Origin: Larix kaempferi
Lineage: Eukaryota > Streptophyta > Pinopsida > Pinales > Pinaceae
Length of the DNA stretch: 64,000 nt
Reading direction: 5' to 3'
Assembly: GCA_027924585.1 (NCBI GenBank)
Contig: BSBM01001923.1
Coordinates: 1 to 64,000, forward strand
The position numbers and the translations under genes are program-made. The stretch's first letter is position 1, and each line of letters starts with the position of its first letter. Shown in pieces: positions 47,641-58,133 of this stretch. The notes beneath the pieces are model-generated. The model was not told where the DNA came from, searched no databases, and worked only from the letters and a program-made list of their open reading frames with translations.

Positions 47641-48115
47641 TCTGGCTCCGGCTGGGACAAGTGCTCTGCTGAAATGAGCGCTTGAGAACCTCAGAATCTC
47701 TGGTCCTCGAACTCTGCTACTCGAATCCACGATCCAGCACTCTACCATTTTATTTTCAACTTTATTCTTGCAACCTATTTTCTGCATTCACAAACATCTA
47801 AACAAAATACCTCATGCCGCATGTGTGGGAAAAATAATAAAATCAACTGAAATGAAATCTATTCTATGTCAGCAATATAAATGCATAAAATATAAATGCA
47901 GAAAGTAAATTAACATAATTTGCAAAATTTGAGTTTTATTGTGCAGGAAAAGAAAAAGTGACAGGTACTCAGTTAAACTAGGAGCTTACAAAGGAGCTTA
48001 GAGACTAAAAAGGTGCCAGACTTAATGGCTGAAAAGACTAACTACTGCCTAAGTAGGCTTATTTGGTTTCCTACCTACCCTACCCTACCAAGCAATGCAA
48101 GCGGAGAAATCCCAA
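47641..48115 (-). other. Short 3' untranslated region of the TR-GAG-like element
   Basis: 475 bases between the ORF stop and the 3' LTR. AT-rich, no gene. The bases next to the LTR (minus strand ...CAGCCGGAGCCAGA) are only weakly purine-rich, so the PPT is poor or atypical. Confidence 0.5.
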
Positions 48116-51100
48116 CTATGTGGGATCAGGGATGTGATCCCTTAAGTCCCTCTGATGGACAGGATATAAGATACGTCGTCCACTACCAGTGGTCAGAAAG
48201 CACATGCCATCAATGCATCGCTCTACTGTGAAAGGTCCAACCCATATGTCATCAGCTTGTCCCGATCTTATATGCAATAAATGGTTGGGAATGATGACTT
48301 GACTTCCTGTATGAAAATTATTTCTATTGACTGATTCAGGAATAACTCCAATGTTACGAATAGGTATGGGATGGATTTCAGCAGGGTTTTGCGGTTGAGG
48401 TGTGACAATCCTCGAGTTTCTTCTAGAAGGAACTGCCTCCATTCTGGGTGGACCACCATCTAAAGAAATAGCAACTGTGCCAACAAGGATTTCCCTAACT
48501 TCCCTTCTTGTTTCTTGGATTTCTTCATTTGGCTCTTCCCCATGGGGAGACACAATTCTTTTAACAACCTCACCTACAGTCAAGAAGTCTCTATGTTCTT
48601 CCAAGGGAAGTGGCTTTTCGGATATGACAGTGTTATGACTAGAACCTTCCCCTGAAGGAACAGGTACAACCATGTTTTCCAGTCTGGGAGAAACTGACTC
48701 AGAATGAAATGTAGAGGAAGTAGGAATGTGAGAAAGATCATGAGCATGATGACTTGACTCAGATGGTAGGAGGAAACTAGGGATATGCGGATATGTAGAT
48801 AAAGCATGGCTTTGAGGCTCTGAAGGAGTTTGAAAAATAGCAAAGTTATTTAGATTATAGTCTCCTTCAGGAGCATCATTAATCAGGGCATCCTCCTCCC
48901 AACTTAGAGAGTTATCATGGACTTGAAAAAAATTACCGTCTTCTAGAGATAGATGAGATAAAGAATCTTCTGTATCGGAATAATAAGTGGCTTCAGGCTC
49001 TTCGTTTGTTTCAACCCTAGTAGATGTTGCAAGATTGTTTTCCCATGGGTAAATAGGTGCAGGCCCTTGTCTTTCTCTCTCTCTATTGTGATCGGTCAAG
49101 GCAAACCACTCCCTAACAGTGAAAGGAATTCTTTCTCCCCTCCTAATATCATCAAACTCATCTTCATGCATTGGGTTTTCAATGTTTTCCTCAACCCCTT
49201 CAAGTGTGTGATTTTCTATAGCAGGTTCTTGAATGGTTTCATTGTTTTGTTCGTGATCTTGGGGTTGATTTTCATGTCCTCTCAATTCATCTATTTCCTC
49301 AACAACATCATTTCTAATTATTTCAATCATTTGCTTGTCTTCCCAAAAAGAATCAGAATCTTCCATGACCATACACATATTTTGATCAACTTCATACAAT
49401 TCATCCTCATCTTCAACAAGGTTAGTTTTGGCATTATTTAATAATTCATCCCCGTATGTGTTTTTTAACCCTTTATCAAAAGATTCAACATGCTCATCAT
49501 AACAAGGCTCTCTGTTAACCCGAATCAAAGCTCCATCAGGGTTGGGAACACAAATAAATGATAAATCCATCATAAGGTATCCACCTAGGCCAGCTGCCCA
49601 TTTTCTAGATAAAAGCATTCCATATGCTGGGGGTAAGTCAATGACAACTACATCCATCATAGTAGAAATGTCTGAACATGCGAAAAGATCAGCTCTAAGG
49701 TTTTTGATCAAACCATAAGATGGCACTCGTCGGGAATCTATACCACAGACATTTCCATAAGGTCTAGTCACTTCAAGTCCCATCTCCTTCATAACTTGTA
49801 AAGGCATAACATTCATCGCTGCTCCAGAATCCAACATACAATTATGAAGGAGCATGTTTTGAATGTGGAAGGTAAGGTAAAAGGGGGAGTGACCACCACT
49901 TTTTCTTTCATAAATGGCTGAGTGGATGTTTATTGGTGGATCCTTCTCTGTTTCACTAGGTTGTGTTCCACTAAGCTTTTGGATGTGACATGACTCTAGG
50001 ACCGGTTCGGGAGTTTTCTCTTGGCCAATACCGTTGAAAAATTTCTCTACTTGGCATTTAACAGAGGGCACCTTCATTAGCTCAGTGACAGGGATATTAC
50101 ACATTATCTTGCTTAGTTCTTTCTTCATATCAATCTTAAGATCATAATCATCTATGGCAAGATCTTCTTCTTCCTTTTTATCCTCATCAATCTTTTTATG
50201 TTTGTCAAGGAGAGAAGGCTGGGAGGTGGTTCCTCGTTTGTAGATTTGATACTTTGGTTGCTCTTTAGTTTTTGGGAGTTCTAAGGCACAACATGTGGAG
50301 CTAGGCTCTTCAATAATGTCATCTTCTTGCTCCCATGACTCTTCTTCTAAAAGGATTCTTCCAAAGTCTTCATCATAAGATAAGTCATTTATAAAGTTGA
50401 TGTTTTCTGGTTGGTCATCATGGTCAATGGTGTCAGAGGGTATTTCTTCTTCTTCATCACACCAATTGACTTCTTTCTTTTCCGAATTTTCTGGGTACTC
50501 AGGTCGTCGTCTATCCCTATCCCCATCCGGCCTTCTATTATTATTCCAATAAGGTTTAGGGCCATAAGGATTCCTATGTCTCTCCGGGTCATTCAAACTT
50601 GCCACATTCTTAGTTAAGACAGTTAATTGTTTCATCATTTCTTGCATGACTTCTAAAGTGTCCTTGGATTCCTTTGGCACACTCACAGGTTCCTTTGGTT
50701 TTCGGAGTCTAGGGTCAGATCTGGAAGTGGATGGGGTAAATTGATCGAAAAAGTTTTGTTTCCCCATGGATGCTACATTTTGCTCAGCCATTTTAGCATT
50801 TGATTGAGCGGTCTTTAAGTCATTTGGGTTTTTATCCTTTAGCTGATAACCAACCCATCCCTCAAAGGCATTCAAGTAGTGAATGACAACTGCTTGATCT
50901 TTTGGTCTAATCTCTTCAGGGATAACAGCTACAGTCTTGTCAAATCTTATATTAAACTCATGGACTGTTTCATTTTCTCTTTTCTTAATATCAAAAAGTT
51001 GGTGTAAGAGAAATTTCCCATCTAACTTTCGGGACCACTCACTGTTTAGTTTGTTGACAAAGTTGTCATACCCATCAATGGATGAAGCAGGTAACCTATC

Positions 51101-51394
51101 AAACCATTTCCTAACATCTCCTTCCAAGGATGCCAGGAGACCCCTCATGAAAACATCTTCCTCAGATGCTCCATATGCTTCCATGTGTTCCCAAACTTTA
51201 TCAATGTGATCTTCAATTGATATAGCGGATACTCCATCAAATCTGGGAACCTTTTCAAAATACTTTTCAGGCATGTCATGGGGTGCACCCTGGATTTGGG
51301 AAAAGTCTAACGGAGATGGTTTTGCTTTTCTTCCAAAAATCCTAGGAGCTTGTGGTGGAGGAACATTCTGGTTTCCCGGGTTTGTTCCGGCCAT
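48116..51394 (-). CDS. Gag-protease polyprotein with GPY/F-like C-terminus
   Basis: Uninterrupted ORF. The first ATG is at 51,392-51,394 (M-A-G-T-N-P-G), about 1,092 residues; the frame is open upstream to about 51,655 without another ATG. Retrotransposon-gag core from about 51,260 (V-P-R-F-D-G ... W-F-D-R-L-P ... F-N-I-R-F-D). A charged linker follows, then an aspartic protease with C-M-L-D-S-G-A-A-M-N-V-M (Asp at 49,829-49,831) and flap/core motifs to about 49,560. A long acidic, Glu/Asp-rich spacer of some 400 residues comes next. The tail has G-S-Q-V-I-I-P and W-V-G-P-F-T-V (G-P-F at 48,230-48,238), like the integrase GPY/F module. No CCHC knuckle, RT, RNase H or D-D-35-E is present. Complete and undamaged, so possibly expressed. 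Confidence 0.9.
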   Translation of the reverse strand: MAGTNPGNQNVPPPQAPRIFGRKAKPSPLDFSQIQGAPHDMPEKYFEKVPRFDGVSAISIEDHIDKVWEHMEAYGASEEDVFMRGLLASLEGDVRKWFDRLPASSIDGYDNFVNKLNSEWSRKLDGKFLLHQLFDIKKRENETVHEFNIRFDKTVAVIPEEIRPKDQAVVIHYLNAFEGWVGYQLKDKNPNDLKTAQSNAKMAEQNVASMGKQNFFDQFTPSTSRSDPRLRKPKEPVSVPKESKDTLEVMQEMMKQLTVLTKNVASLNDPERHRNPYGPKPYWNNNRRPDGDRDRRRPEYPENSEKKEVNWCDEEEEIPSDTIDHDDQPENINFINDLSYDEDFGRILLEEESWEQEDDIIEEPSSTCCALELPKTKEQPKYQIYKRGTTSQPSLLDKHKKIDEDKKEEEDLAIDDYDLKIDMKKELSKIMCNIPVTELMKVPSVKCQVEKFFNGIGQEKTPEPVLESCHIQKLSGTQPSETEKDPPINIHSAIYERKSGGHSPFYLTFHIQNMLLHNCMLDSGAAMNVMPLQVMKEMGLEVTRPYGNVCGIDSRRVPSYGLIKNLRADLFACSDISTMMDVVVIDLPPAYGMLLSRKWAAGLGGYLMMDLSFICVPNPDGALIRVNREPCYDEHVESFDKGLKNTYGDELLNNAKTNLVEDEDELYEVDQNMCMVMEDSDSFWEDKQMIEIIRNDVVEEIDELRGHENQPQDHEQNNETIQEPAIENHTLEGVEENIENPMHEDEFDDIRRGERIPFTVREWFALTDHNRERERQGPAPIYPWENNLATSTRVETNEEPEATYYSDTEDSLSHLSLEDGNFFQVHDNSLSWEEDALINDAPEGDYNLNNFAIFQTPSEPQSHALSTYPHIPSFLLPSESSHHAHDLSHIPTSSTFHSESVSPRLENMVVPVPSGEGSSHNTVISEKPLPLEEHRDFLTVGEVVKRIVSPHGEEPNEEIQETRREVREILVGTVAISLDGGPPRMEAVPSRRNSRIVTPQPQNPAEIHPIPIRNIGVIPESVNRNNFHTGSQVIIPNHLLHIRSGQADDIWVGPFTVERCIDGMCFLTTGSGRRILYPVHQRDLRDHIPDPT

Positions 51395-51719
51395 TGGATT
51401 TGGTAAGTTTGTGTTTAAGTTTGAACTAGGAGATGAGGGAGGAACCGACTTGATCAAAGGGGATCCTGAAGTTCTGTTTGGAGAGTCGTTAACCAATTTC
51501 CAAAGGAAGTTCGATGGTTGTGCTTTAGGATCTCTTTTATGATAGGTGATTGGGGTTCCTTCAACTTGATCTAAGTTTACTTTACTTCTTGTGTTGTAAG
51601 GATGTAAATGAGCTCGCTCCTCAGCGGAGTCACTATTGGGAGTCGCCAGGTAGATTTAACTCTTCTACCAAGATATGTGTCGTTTGTATATGCGGGAAGG
51701 ACTAGGGCAAGCTATTGCC

Positions 51720-51737
51720 TCCCCGGCAACGGCGCCA
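51720..51737 (-). other. Inner, duplicated primer-binding site (tRNA-Asp, perfect)
   Basis: Plus strand tccccggcaacggcgcca matches the 3' end of plant tRNA-Asp at all 18 bases. It is followed by aaaatgtta, that is, by a remnant of an LTR end, about 92 bases inside the outer PBS. Confidence 0.8.
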
Positions 51738-51811
51738 AAATGTTAGGCAAAGAGAAAGGGGAGGAGAGCTTTAACAAAAATAATATGTCGGACCAGGGTA
51801 AGCCTATGCCT

Positions 51812-51829
51812 TCCCCGGCAGCGGCGCCA
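51812..51829 (-). other. Outer primer-binding site (tRNA-Asp, one mismatch)
   Basis: Plus strand tccccggcagcggcgcca, three bases from the LTR. It equals the 3' end of plant tRNA-Asp except for one base (51,821). This is the copy in the normal position. Confidence 0.8.
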
Positions 51830-53257
51830 AAATGTTATCACCTAAGATGTAGTTACCCCTAAGGATAGATCCAGTCATGGATGGCAATAGGGAAGGGCAA
51901 CTCAAAAGGTGCAACCACGATCACCTCGACCTCCAATATATGGTTGTCACGCCAGTCGAGGCAACCCTCACTTTATGTTATCTAGCCCAGACAACAAAGG
52001 GGGAGACCCGATCTACTCCCGACAGGAGAGATCAAAACCAAGACACCAAATCAGGGTATTTCTAAGTGAAGTTAGGTGTATGGTTTATCCTAGACCTTAT
52101 AGGTTGAAGTCACAAGCCAAGTGAGGGGTTTAATAGGTATAGCTTTGGTTCATAGTTGAAGTGAAAGTGACTTGTAATGTTTAAAGTGAGATCTAGGGCT
52201 AGTGTACTAGGTCAATGTCAAAAGATTCACTGCCTTGGGTACCGTGTCCAATGCAGGATAGTTAAAGGTTGTATTGGGGCTAACTAGTACATGAGACAAG
52301 ATTGACCATAGTTCATGATGTCCTTAAAGGTATAGTTTACCATGCAAAAGTCAAACCACAAGTCAATCCAACATTCTAGGAAAGTTGAGTTAACTTGGAG
52401 AGAGGCCAGTGCCTTGGGAATTGGGAAGTGGAGTCAAAGTAAGGTTGTCTTGAGGTTTAGGACTCCTAGAACATGAGATAAGTGGACAGTACAGTTCTTG
52501 ATGGATAAATGTGTCTAGATCTAGGTTTGACCCAAGTGGACCACAATCCCTAAAAACAAGGAATGCAGTCCCCAAGGCAAGATTTGACAAAGTGACAGTC
52601 TAGACCTAGGTTTTGAATTATTCCGGTTCCGGATCCGCAAGAATCTCAAGTACCCAGTTCCTCGAAGTGAGTGAACTCACTTCTCCAAGGTGGTGCGACT
52701 TTCCCTAAGGAGGCTTCAATTTGGGTTTAGGTGGGTCAAATCATGTCGGATGGCATCCAAACTTTAGATCCGGGTAGATCAGTCAAGTAGGGGTATGGAT
52801 CTATAATTTCGTGGCAATCCACCGGTTAGATCTTTGTAGATCTGAGTTTAAGTGTTCCAAGTGGTCCAAAATGGGGATTAAATCCCTTAAAATGTGGAAT
52901 GGGGCCCACAAGGTAAATTTCAAGAAAGGGACAACCTGGGTGTATGTTATTTGATGTGTAGATGTCAAATCAAGTGGAATCTCAAACACCCATCGCTTAG
53001 ATCTAGGTCAACCTGCTCAAATGATGAAGTGCGCCTTCCTTGGGAGAAGCTAGGTTGGCTTGGGAGAGGGGTCAAATGGAAGCCAATCCTCACCAAACTA
53101 TAGATCCGGGATGCCATGGATGCTATAGAGGTGGGTTTTCAATATCATGCCCAACAACCCACTAGATCTCAGTAGATCTAAGAAAATGCAAAATTGGGGT
53201 TTTAATTAATTAGGGTTTTAAGAGTTTTTGACAATTGGATAGACTATGGAGATAGAA

Positions 53258-53265
53258 CTTACCTT
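53258..53265 (-). promoter_or_regulatory. Putative splice donor in the LTR leader
   Basis: AAGGTAAG on the minus strand; the equivalent in the solo LTR is CAGGTAAG (36,208-36,215), although the surrounding sequence is different. Conservation of a donor in replaced sequence suggests a spliced leader. No acceptor was assigned. Confidence 0.35.
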
Positions 53266-53768
53266 GAGATCATACCTGAATGATGTGGTTGAGATGCCTT
53301 GATGTTGAGGAAGATTCCCGCAGAGATCAAATGAGAGATTGTTGATTTGCTTGCCAAGTTGATGCCCTAGTCCACAAGTGCGCCTTCCTCTACCTGTCAA
53401 ACCAAGGAATGAAATTCAATCAGTAAGATCAAGTATGGAAGAAATACAAGCGAAATGCAAATAGTAACATGAAATAGAAGGTCCTGGGACAGTAATACTC
53501 CCTGTTACCAACGAAGAGCTCCAAAGAAGAAGTAGGGAGAGTCTTCCCCTACCAATACCTCCTCCTCCAAGCAAATCGGCCTCCACCTGTAGATGCAAAA
53601 TCGTGGTACAATAGATATGGCAAACAAGATCTCCAATAACTCAGTGCAAAGGAAGAACCAACGAACGAACACCAAAAACATTCACCACAACATTGGAGAT
53701 AGATGCAATAATAATTTTCTATTCCAATAATCCAGAGCCAAAAGTCGCTTTACAATGAGAGGCTCTCT

Positions 53769-53779
53769 CCTTTAAATAG
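53769..53779 (-). promoter_or_regulatory. TATA box driving the TR-GAG-like element
   Basis: CTATTTAAAGG on the minus strand in the 5' LTR. Predicted start near 53,740; the leader before gag would be about 2.3 kb unless spliced. Confidence 0.55.
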
Positions 53780-56519
53780 GAAGGAGAGGCACCAAAACCC
53801 TAACCACTTTTTGAATGAGCGGCTAAGATTAAAAGATACAAATGTCTAATCAATGGTTGAGATGAGCTCAACAACATAATACATGGATCACACATAAAAT
53901 ATAACATAAGTGGACAAAGTCGCCCTAGGAGAGGGGAATCCCACCAAATCATGATGACAAAATATCATAAGAGGCTCATGGTGGGTCCAAGGGGTAATTT
54001 TATCCCTCCTTGGTCAATCCCCATGGCACAATAACCAATACATAATCATGAAAGTACCAAATCGTGCCTCCCAGGTGAAGTCGTGGTCCTCCAAGGTGAA
54101 GTCGTGGTCCTCAAAAGACCTCAAAAAATCCACAGAAAGTGCCATAAGTGATGGATGCGGGCCCCGATGAAGCTGAAACTGCAGGAGGAGGTGTGGAAGG
54201 TCCCGATCTATCATCACTGATCATCCCATGCCATAACTTTGCCTCAGTAGCCCAAATCGATTTCCTCAATAGCCATTTCTACCAATCCTGAAATGCCTCG
54301 GGAAACGTGAAACTGCCCAAACTGCCTCCTGGAGTGATGGCGCTGTCAAGGTGAGGGTGCCAATGTGTCCGGGAGGGGGGTAATATGGTAAAAACAAGTG
54401 GCTGGACCACCCCCTCCATCATCAGCGCCCTAGGTCATCCGGATAAAAGCCATCTCTGCTCCGACAGGGCCTCCAATAGACCAAAACTGCACTAGGACAG
54501 CCTACTGGGGCTAAATCATCACTGTAAGTGCCCGGAACTGAAAACAAACTGTCCCATTGGACTCAGAAGGTCCAAATCCATCCAAGATGTGTACTCATAC
54601 ACCATATGAATCTCTGCATGATCAAAATAAATATCCAATGTACCGGAACAAGGCCAATAATAATGATCTGTAAATGACCAAACACTGCTGTATCCCAAGA
54701 ATCATCATCATAACCCTGTAGCTGCTGCATAGAATCATCCTGTATGTGTACATGGACCATATATCATCTATCCATATCATCATAAGGTCCAACATCTCAT
54801 GTCCCATGGTCCTCCATGGTCAAACTAGGTCTAACCAAGACCAAATACAACTCAGACTATCATCCATAGCTGCTGCAAGGTGTCAAGGTTAATACATGCT
54901 TTACAATTTATTCAAATAGCTTCTATAACACAGAGTAATCATGACTGGCGATCTAAATCCAAATATATAGTGTCATTAGTTATTATTATTACTCAGACTA
55001 GACTTTCAGGACCATACTCACTTCATAGTTGTGATCAATTTGCTAGTGAAGGGTGAAGGCTGAAATAAATGGCTAGGCTAAGGGATGACTTGACTAACTT
55101 GACTTTGTGACACTTTGGCAAGGGAAAGGGAATACACACTATAGTATATACTGAATGAGCAATAACACAGGGAATGGCGGTGTCTCACAAATGGATGAGT
55201 TGTTCAAAGAGGGTTTATTCACCTTCACAGATGCGCACAATCCATAATACAAGCAAGGCCAGCAATTGTTTAGATATAACATTTAAGTTCCATTGCTTTT
55301 TGGGCCTGAGGTTTCCATAGCCTTGATCTATGTGTGTTTACAAACACATTGCATAGATTTACATTTATTTTTAGGCTTTCTGCTGCAGGTGTGTTTTTAA
55401 GGCACTTGTTAACCTGAGCACTTCTAGGTGTGTCGTAGACAGCTTGTTTACCTAGGTATTTATTTTTCCAAAAGATATAACATTTTATTTTTCATGGCCA
55501 TTTTCATTTGGCATTTCTTTCATATACAAGATATAGCATTTGATTTTTCCAGATTTTGTATTGATGGCAGCACTAAAAGTTTCAGGTTTAGCCAACACAA
55601 CTTTGGTGACTAGGGGGAATTCTCAAGGAACTCCAACTCACCATAGGTAAGTTTTGTCACCAACTCAGAGCCGAGACACAATAAACAGGGAAGCTCATCC
55701 AGTACAGAGGCTACAGTGGGGAAAGGTCCTCCATGTCACTAGTCAAGTAGCAAATCAAGGTGATAATCTAAAAGGTAGGCCACGGATGGATGAAGACAAT
55801 GAAAAGATGAAGCCAACACTAGCAAGCCATAGTATGGTGTAATGATCACCTCTATTCTCCCTAAGGAGGGTATGTACCAATGAGTATGAATAGTGAACTT
55901 CTAAGTCTGAGTAGGGACAGTAATATATATATAATAGGTCAACCAGGTCCAAATATCTATATGATCGCCAGATCATGACACTAAGTGCTAAGACATGCTA
56001 TAAGAATAAGTATAAAAGCAATCTAACCATAACACAATAGTATACCTGCTGAGTCATATACCTGAAAGCTCATCAACCTGTACCATCACCTGTCCTCTGA
56101 GACTGCTGCTGTAACTCTGGGCACTACTGTCTGCTCTGTACCAATGGCATAATGGCTATATCGGGCATCTCTCTGAGTGTCCTGAAACTCAGTCATGGCA
56201 TGGGGAATATAGCCGCTGTCCACAATCTGATAGTGATCCAATCTAGATGCTCATCTCGGCATCTCAAATGCAAGGGAACTGGCTGAATAGTGTACTGGAA
56301 TGAGAAAAATAATGTATGGTAGCCCGGCTACTATATATGTGATAACAGTACTCTACAGTACCCCTTTCCCATGCTATCCCCACATGCCCATTAAGAAAGT
56401 TGTACACACAAAATAAATGGCACCTTGTACTTGTGACTATACAAGCCTCATTTACTAAAATTCCTATGCCAAATTGGTTGCAAAGATTGATCTTCGACAA
56501 TGTATAAGCCCCATTATAC

Positions 56520-57490
56520 CGTGATTTTATAGAGGTCCAAGCATTGTAAATATTCTTACCTGAACCTTTTGAAGCTACATTGTTTGATGTAGTTTTCCCA
56601 TGCCTTTTGTTTTTGTTTTTTTCCTCTTTTATTTTTTCCCAGCAGGATGGTAATAGTCCAATACATACATTAATGCCTCTGGATTTTGATTTGGATGTGT
56701 GTTTGTGTGTTTTCCTCTCTGTTATCTTTTCTTGGGAAAATAGATTTATATTTATATCATACCAGCATTAACAGTCTAGTACTTACATTAATATGTCTGG
56801 ATTTTGATTTAGAAATTAGGACGTGTCTGTGTCTAGTAATTTTCCTAAAGATTATGCATCACATGTTCCCTACCTTCAGAATTACAGAACTTCCCAGATC
56901 TTGAAACGGAAGTTGCACTCTAAACAAAATCATTTGAAGCAAAGCAGGAGCCTAGTTGTGTCCAGATCTCTTTACAAGCCTTAACCTTAGATTTATCATC
57001 ATAAGAACCTATCTGTAAATAAACAGAGTAGACGTTAGACCATACATCCATGTGAGTTGCAGAAGTTAAGACCTGTAATCATTTTCATCTCTCAGCCCCT
57101 TTTGGTTTTCATCCATCACACCCAGGGTTTGACCATTCCCAGTAGCCCATTTGGTTTTAAGGGGCCAAGATCCATCCCACAAAGAGGCATTGTCTAGTGC
57201 AGCACTGGTATGTCCATCCTACAAAGCGGCATTGTCTAGTGTAGCACTGGTATGTCCATCCCACAAAGAGGCATTGCATGAATCCTGTAATGATTCATAA
57301 ATTTGTGATGAGTTTGTCGTGCATGGCATCCATTTTCCCCCCATATCATCAATCTCCCGAGTCTCTAAATGTGACTACAAACATTAATGCCACTTAATGT
57401 TGGGGATTTGCTTTAATACCCCTATATTCAATTTAGGTGTCCATTCATTTATCTCAGTGATTTTTCCATCCAATTCAAAAAACAACTATA
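56520..57490 (-). pseudogene. Second LINE 3' end
   Basis: Minus strand from about 57,490 encodes F-E-L-D-G-K-I-T-E-I-N-E-W-T, matching F-K-L-D-G-K-I-G-D-I-N-V-W-T at the end of the LINE near 31,400. Its 3' UTR-like region is homologous, though diverged, to 30,200-31,010. It includes a 42-bp tandem repeat (57,171-57,276). Confidence 0.5.
57171..57276 (+). repeat. 42-bp tandem repeat, 2.5 copies
   Basis: Unit starts tccatcc-acaaag-ggcatt; copies at 57,171, 57,213 and 57,255 (partial). The related region near 30.85 kb has only one copy. Confidence 0.9.
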
Positions 57491-57814
57491 TCAGAGTTTG
57501 GTTTAATTGCTTGGATTCTAACCAATCGACGCTCTTGTTACATGTTCTTCTTATGCAGAGAGTTCTATTTCTATGATGGGACCTTTGATCCAGTAACTTG
57601 TTTGGAGGAACCAATTCTTACTAGATGCTCTTTCATACAAAATATCAATGATTTCCTACGGGAGTGTGGTCTAGCAACAAAAAACGAGGTGATCATGCAT
57701 GTATTAACTTGGAGACCTGGGTATTTAACCCTCTGATTGATTGTGGATGAGGAGGTCAGGTGCAACATTTTTAAATAGGAGAATGTTGAAAAGAGATGGA
57801 TGACATAAGTATGA

Positions 57815-58133
57815 CCTGATTCGGTGTTGTTGTTCTGTTAAAGTATCAGTCAAATCAGATTTTATGCTCTGAGCACTTCACCATTATGTATAATCTTCAG
57901 GATGGCAGTGATGGCACCAAGGATTATCTTTTGGCTGGTCAAACCCTTCTGCCAAAGCTCTATTTTTCACTATGTTTGACATGCATACTGGCTGGGGTTT
58001 GGATCTATGTGGTGAGAGTTAGTCTTATGGCCTCTTACGGCCTACCGGATCCATTTATTCATGGTTTCCCTCGTCTGCCTGAAAGCCCTAAATCTCCTTT
58101 GCGAGGTAGAGGACAATTTTTTCATTAAGAGAA
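57815..58133 (+). pseudogene. Lung seven-transmembrane (GPR107/CAND-type) protein fragment, frameshifted
   Basis: Three colinear pieces. First, at about 57,838-57,866, V-K-V-S-V-K-S-D-F-M. After a 22-bp insertion (about 57,867-57,888) that repeats ATG, Y-N-L-Q-D-G-S-D-G-T-K-D-Y-L-L-A-G-Q then L-P-K-L-Y-F. After a frameshift near 58,025-58,043, Y-R-I-H-L-F-M then L-K-A-L-N-L-L-C-E-V-E-D and F-F-I-K-R-T, ending about 58,133. These match, from memory, the ectodomain end and first membrane segments of plant lung-seven-transmembrane proteins (Golgi/endosomal trafficking, candidate GPCRs). The remaining membrane domain is missing. Insertion, frameshift and truncation make it a pseudogene, possibly a retrocopy because no intron is seen. 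Confidence 0.7.

Larger units (their letters stand above)
43126..56347 (-). mobile_element. Complete TR-GAG-like non-autonomous LTR retrotransposon with 4.5 kb LTRs
   Basis: Two LTRs of 4,515 bp (43,126-47,640 and 51,833-56,347), nearly identical, with the perfect 5-bp duplication gtact at 43,121-43,125 and 56,348-56,352. The internal region is only 4.2 kb and codes for Gag, protease and a GPY/F-like tail. RT, RNase H and the catalytic integrase core are absent, so mobilisation must rely on a partner. The PBS near the 5' LTR matches tRNA-Asp, as in Athila-type Ty3/Gypsy elements. LTRs make up two thirds of the element, which is unusual. It matches the published concept of terminal-repeat retrotransposons with a gag domain (TR-GAG). 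It is the youngest insertion in the window. Confidence 0.93.
51833..56347 (-). repeat. 5' LTR of the TR-GAG-like element (4,515 bp)
   Basis: Same length as the 3' LTR. TATA box at 53,769-53,779; a consensus splice donor AAG|GTAAG lies about 500 bases downstream of it (53,258-53,265). The LTR ends at 51,833, three bases from the outer PBS. Confidence 0.95.

Noticed and set aside
57542-57736. 64-codon plus-strand frame with splice-like borders (E-F-Y-F-Y-D-G-T-F-D-P)
   Set aside because: No family recognised, does not match the seven-transmembrane pseudogene next to it, and the apparent splice sites are weak.
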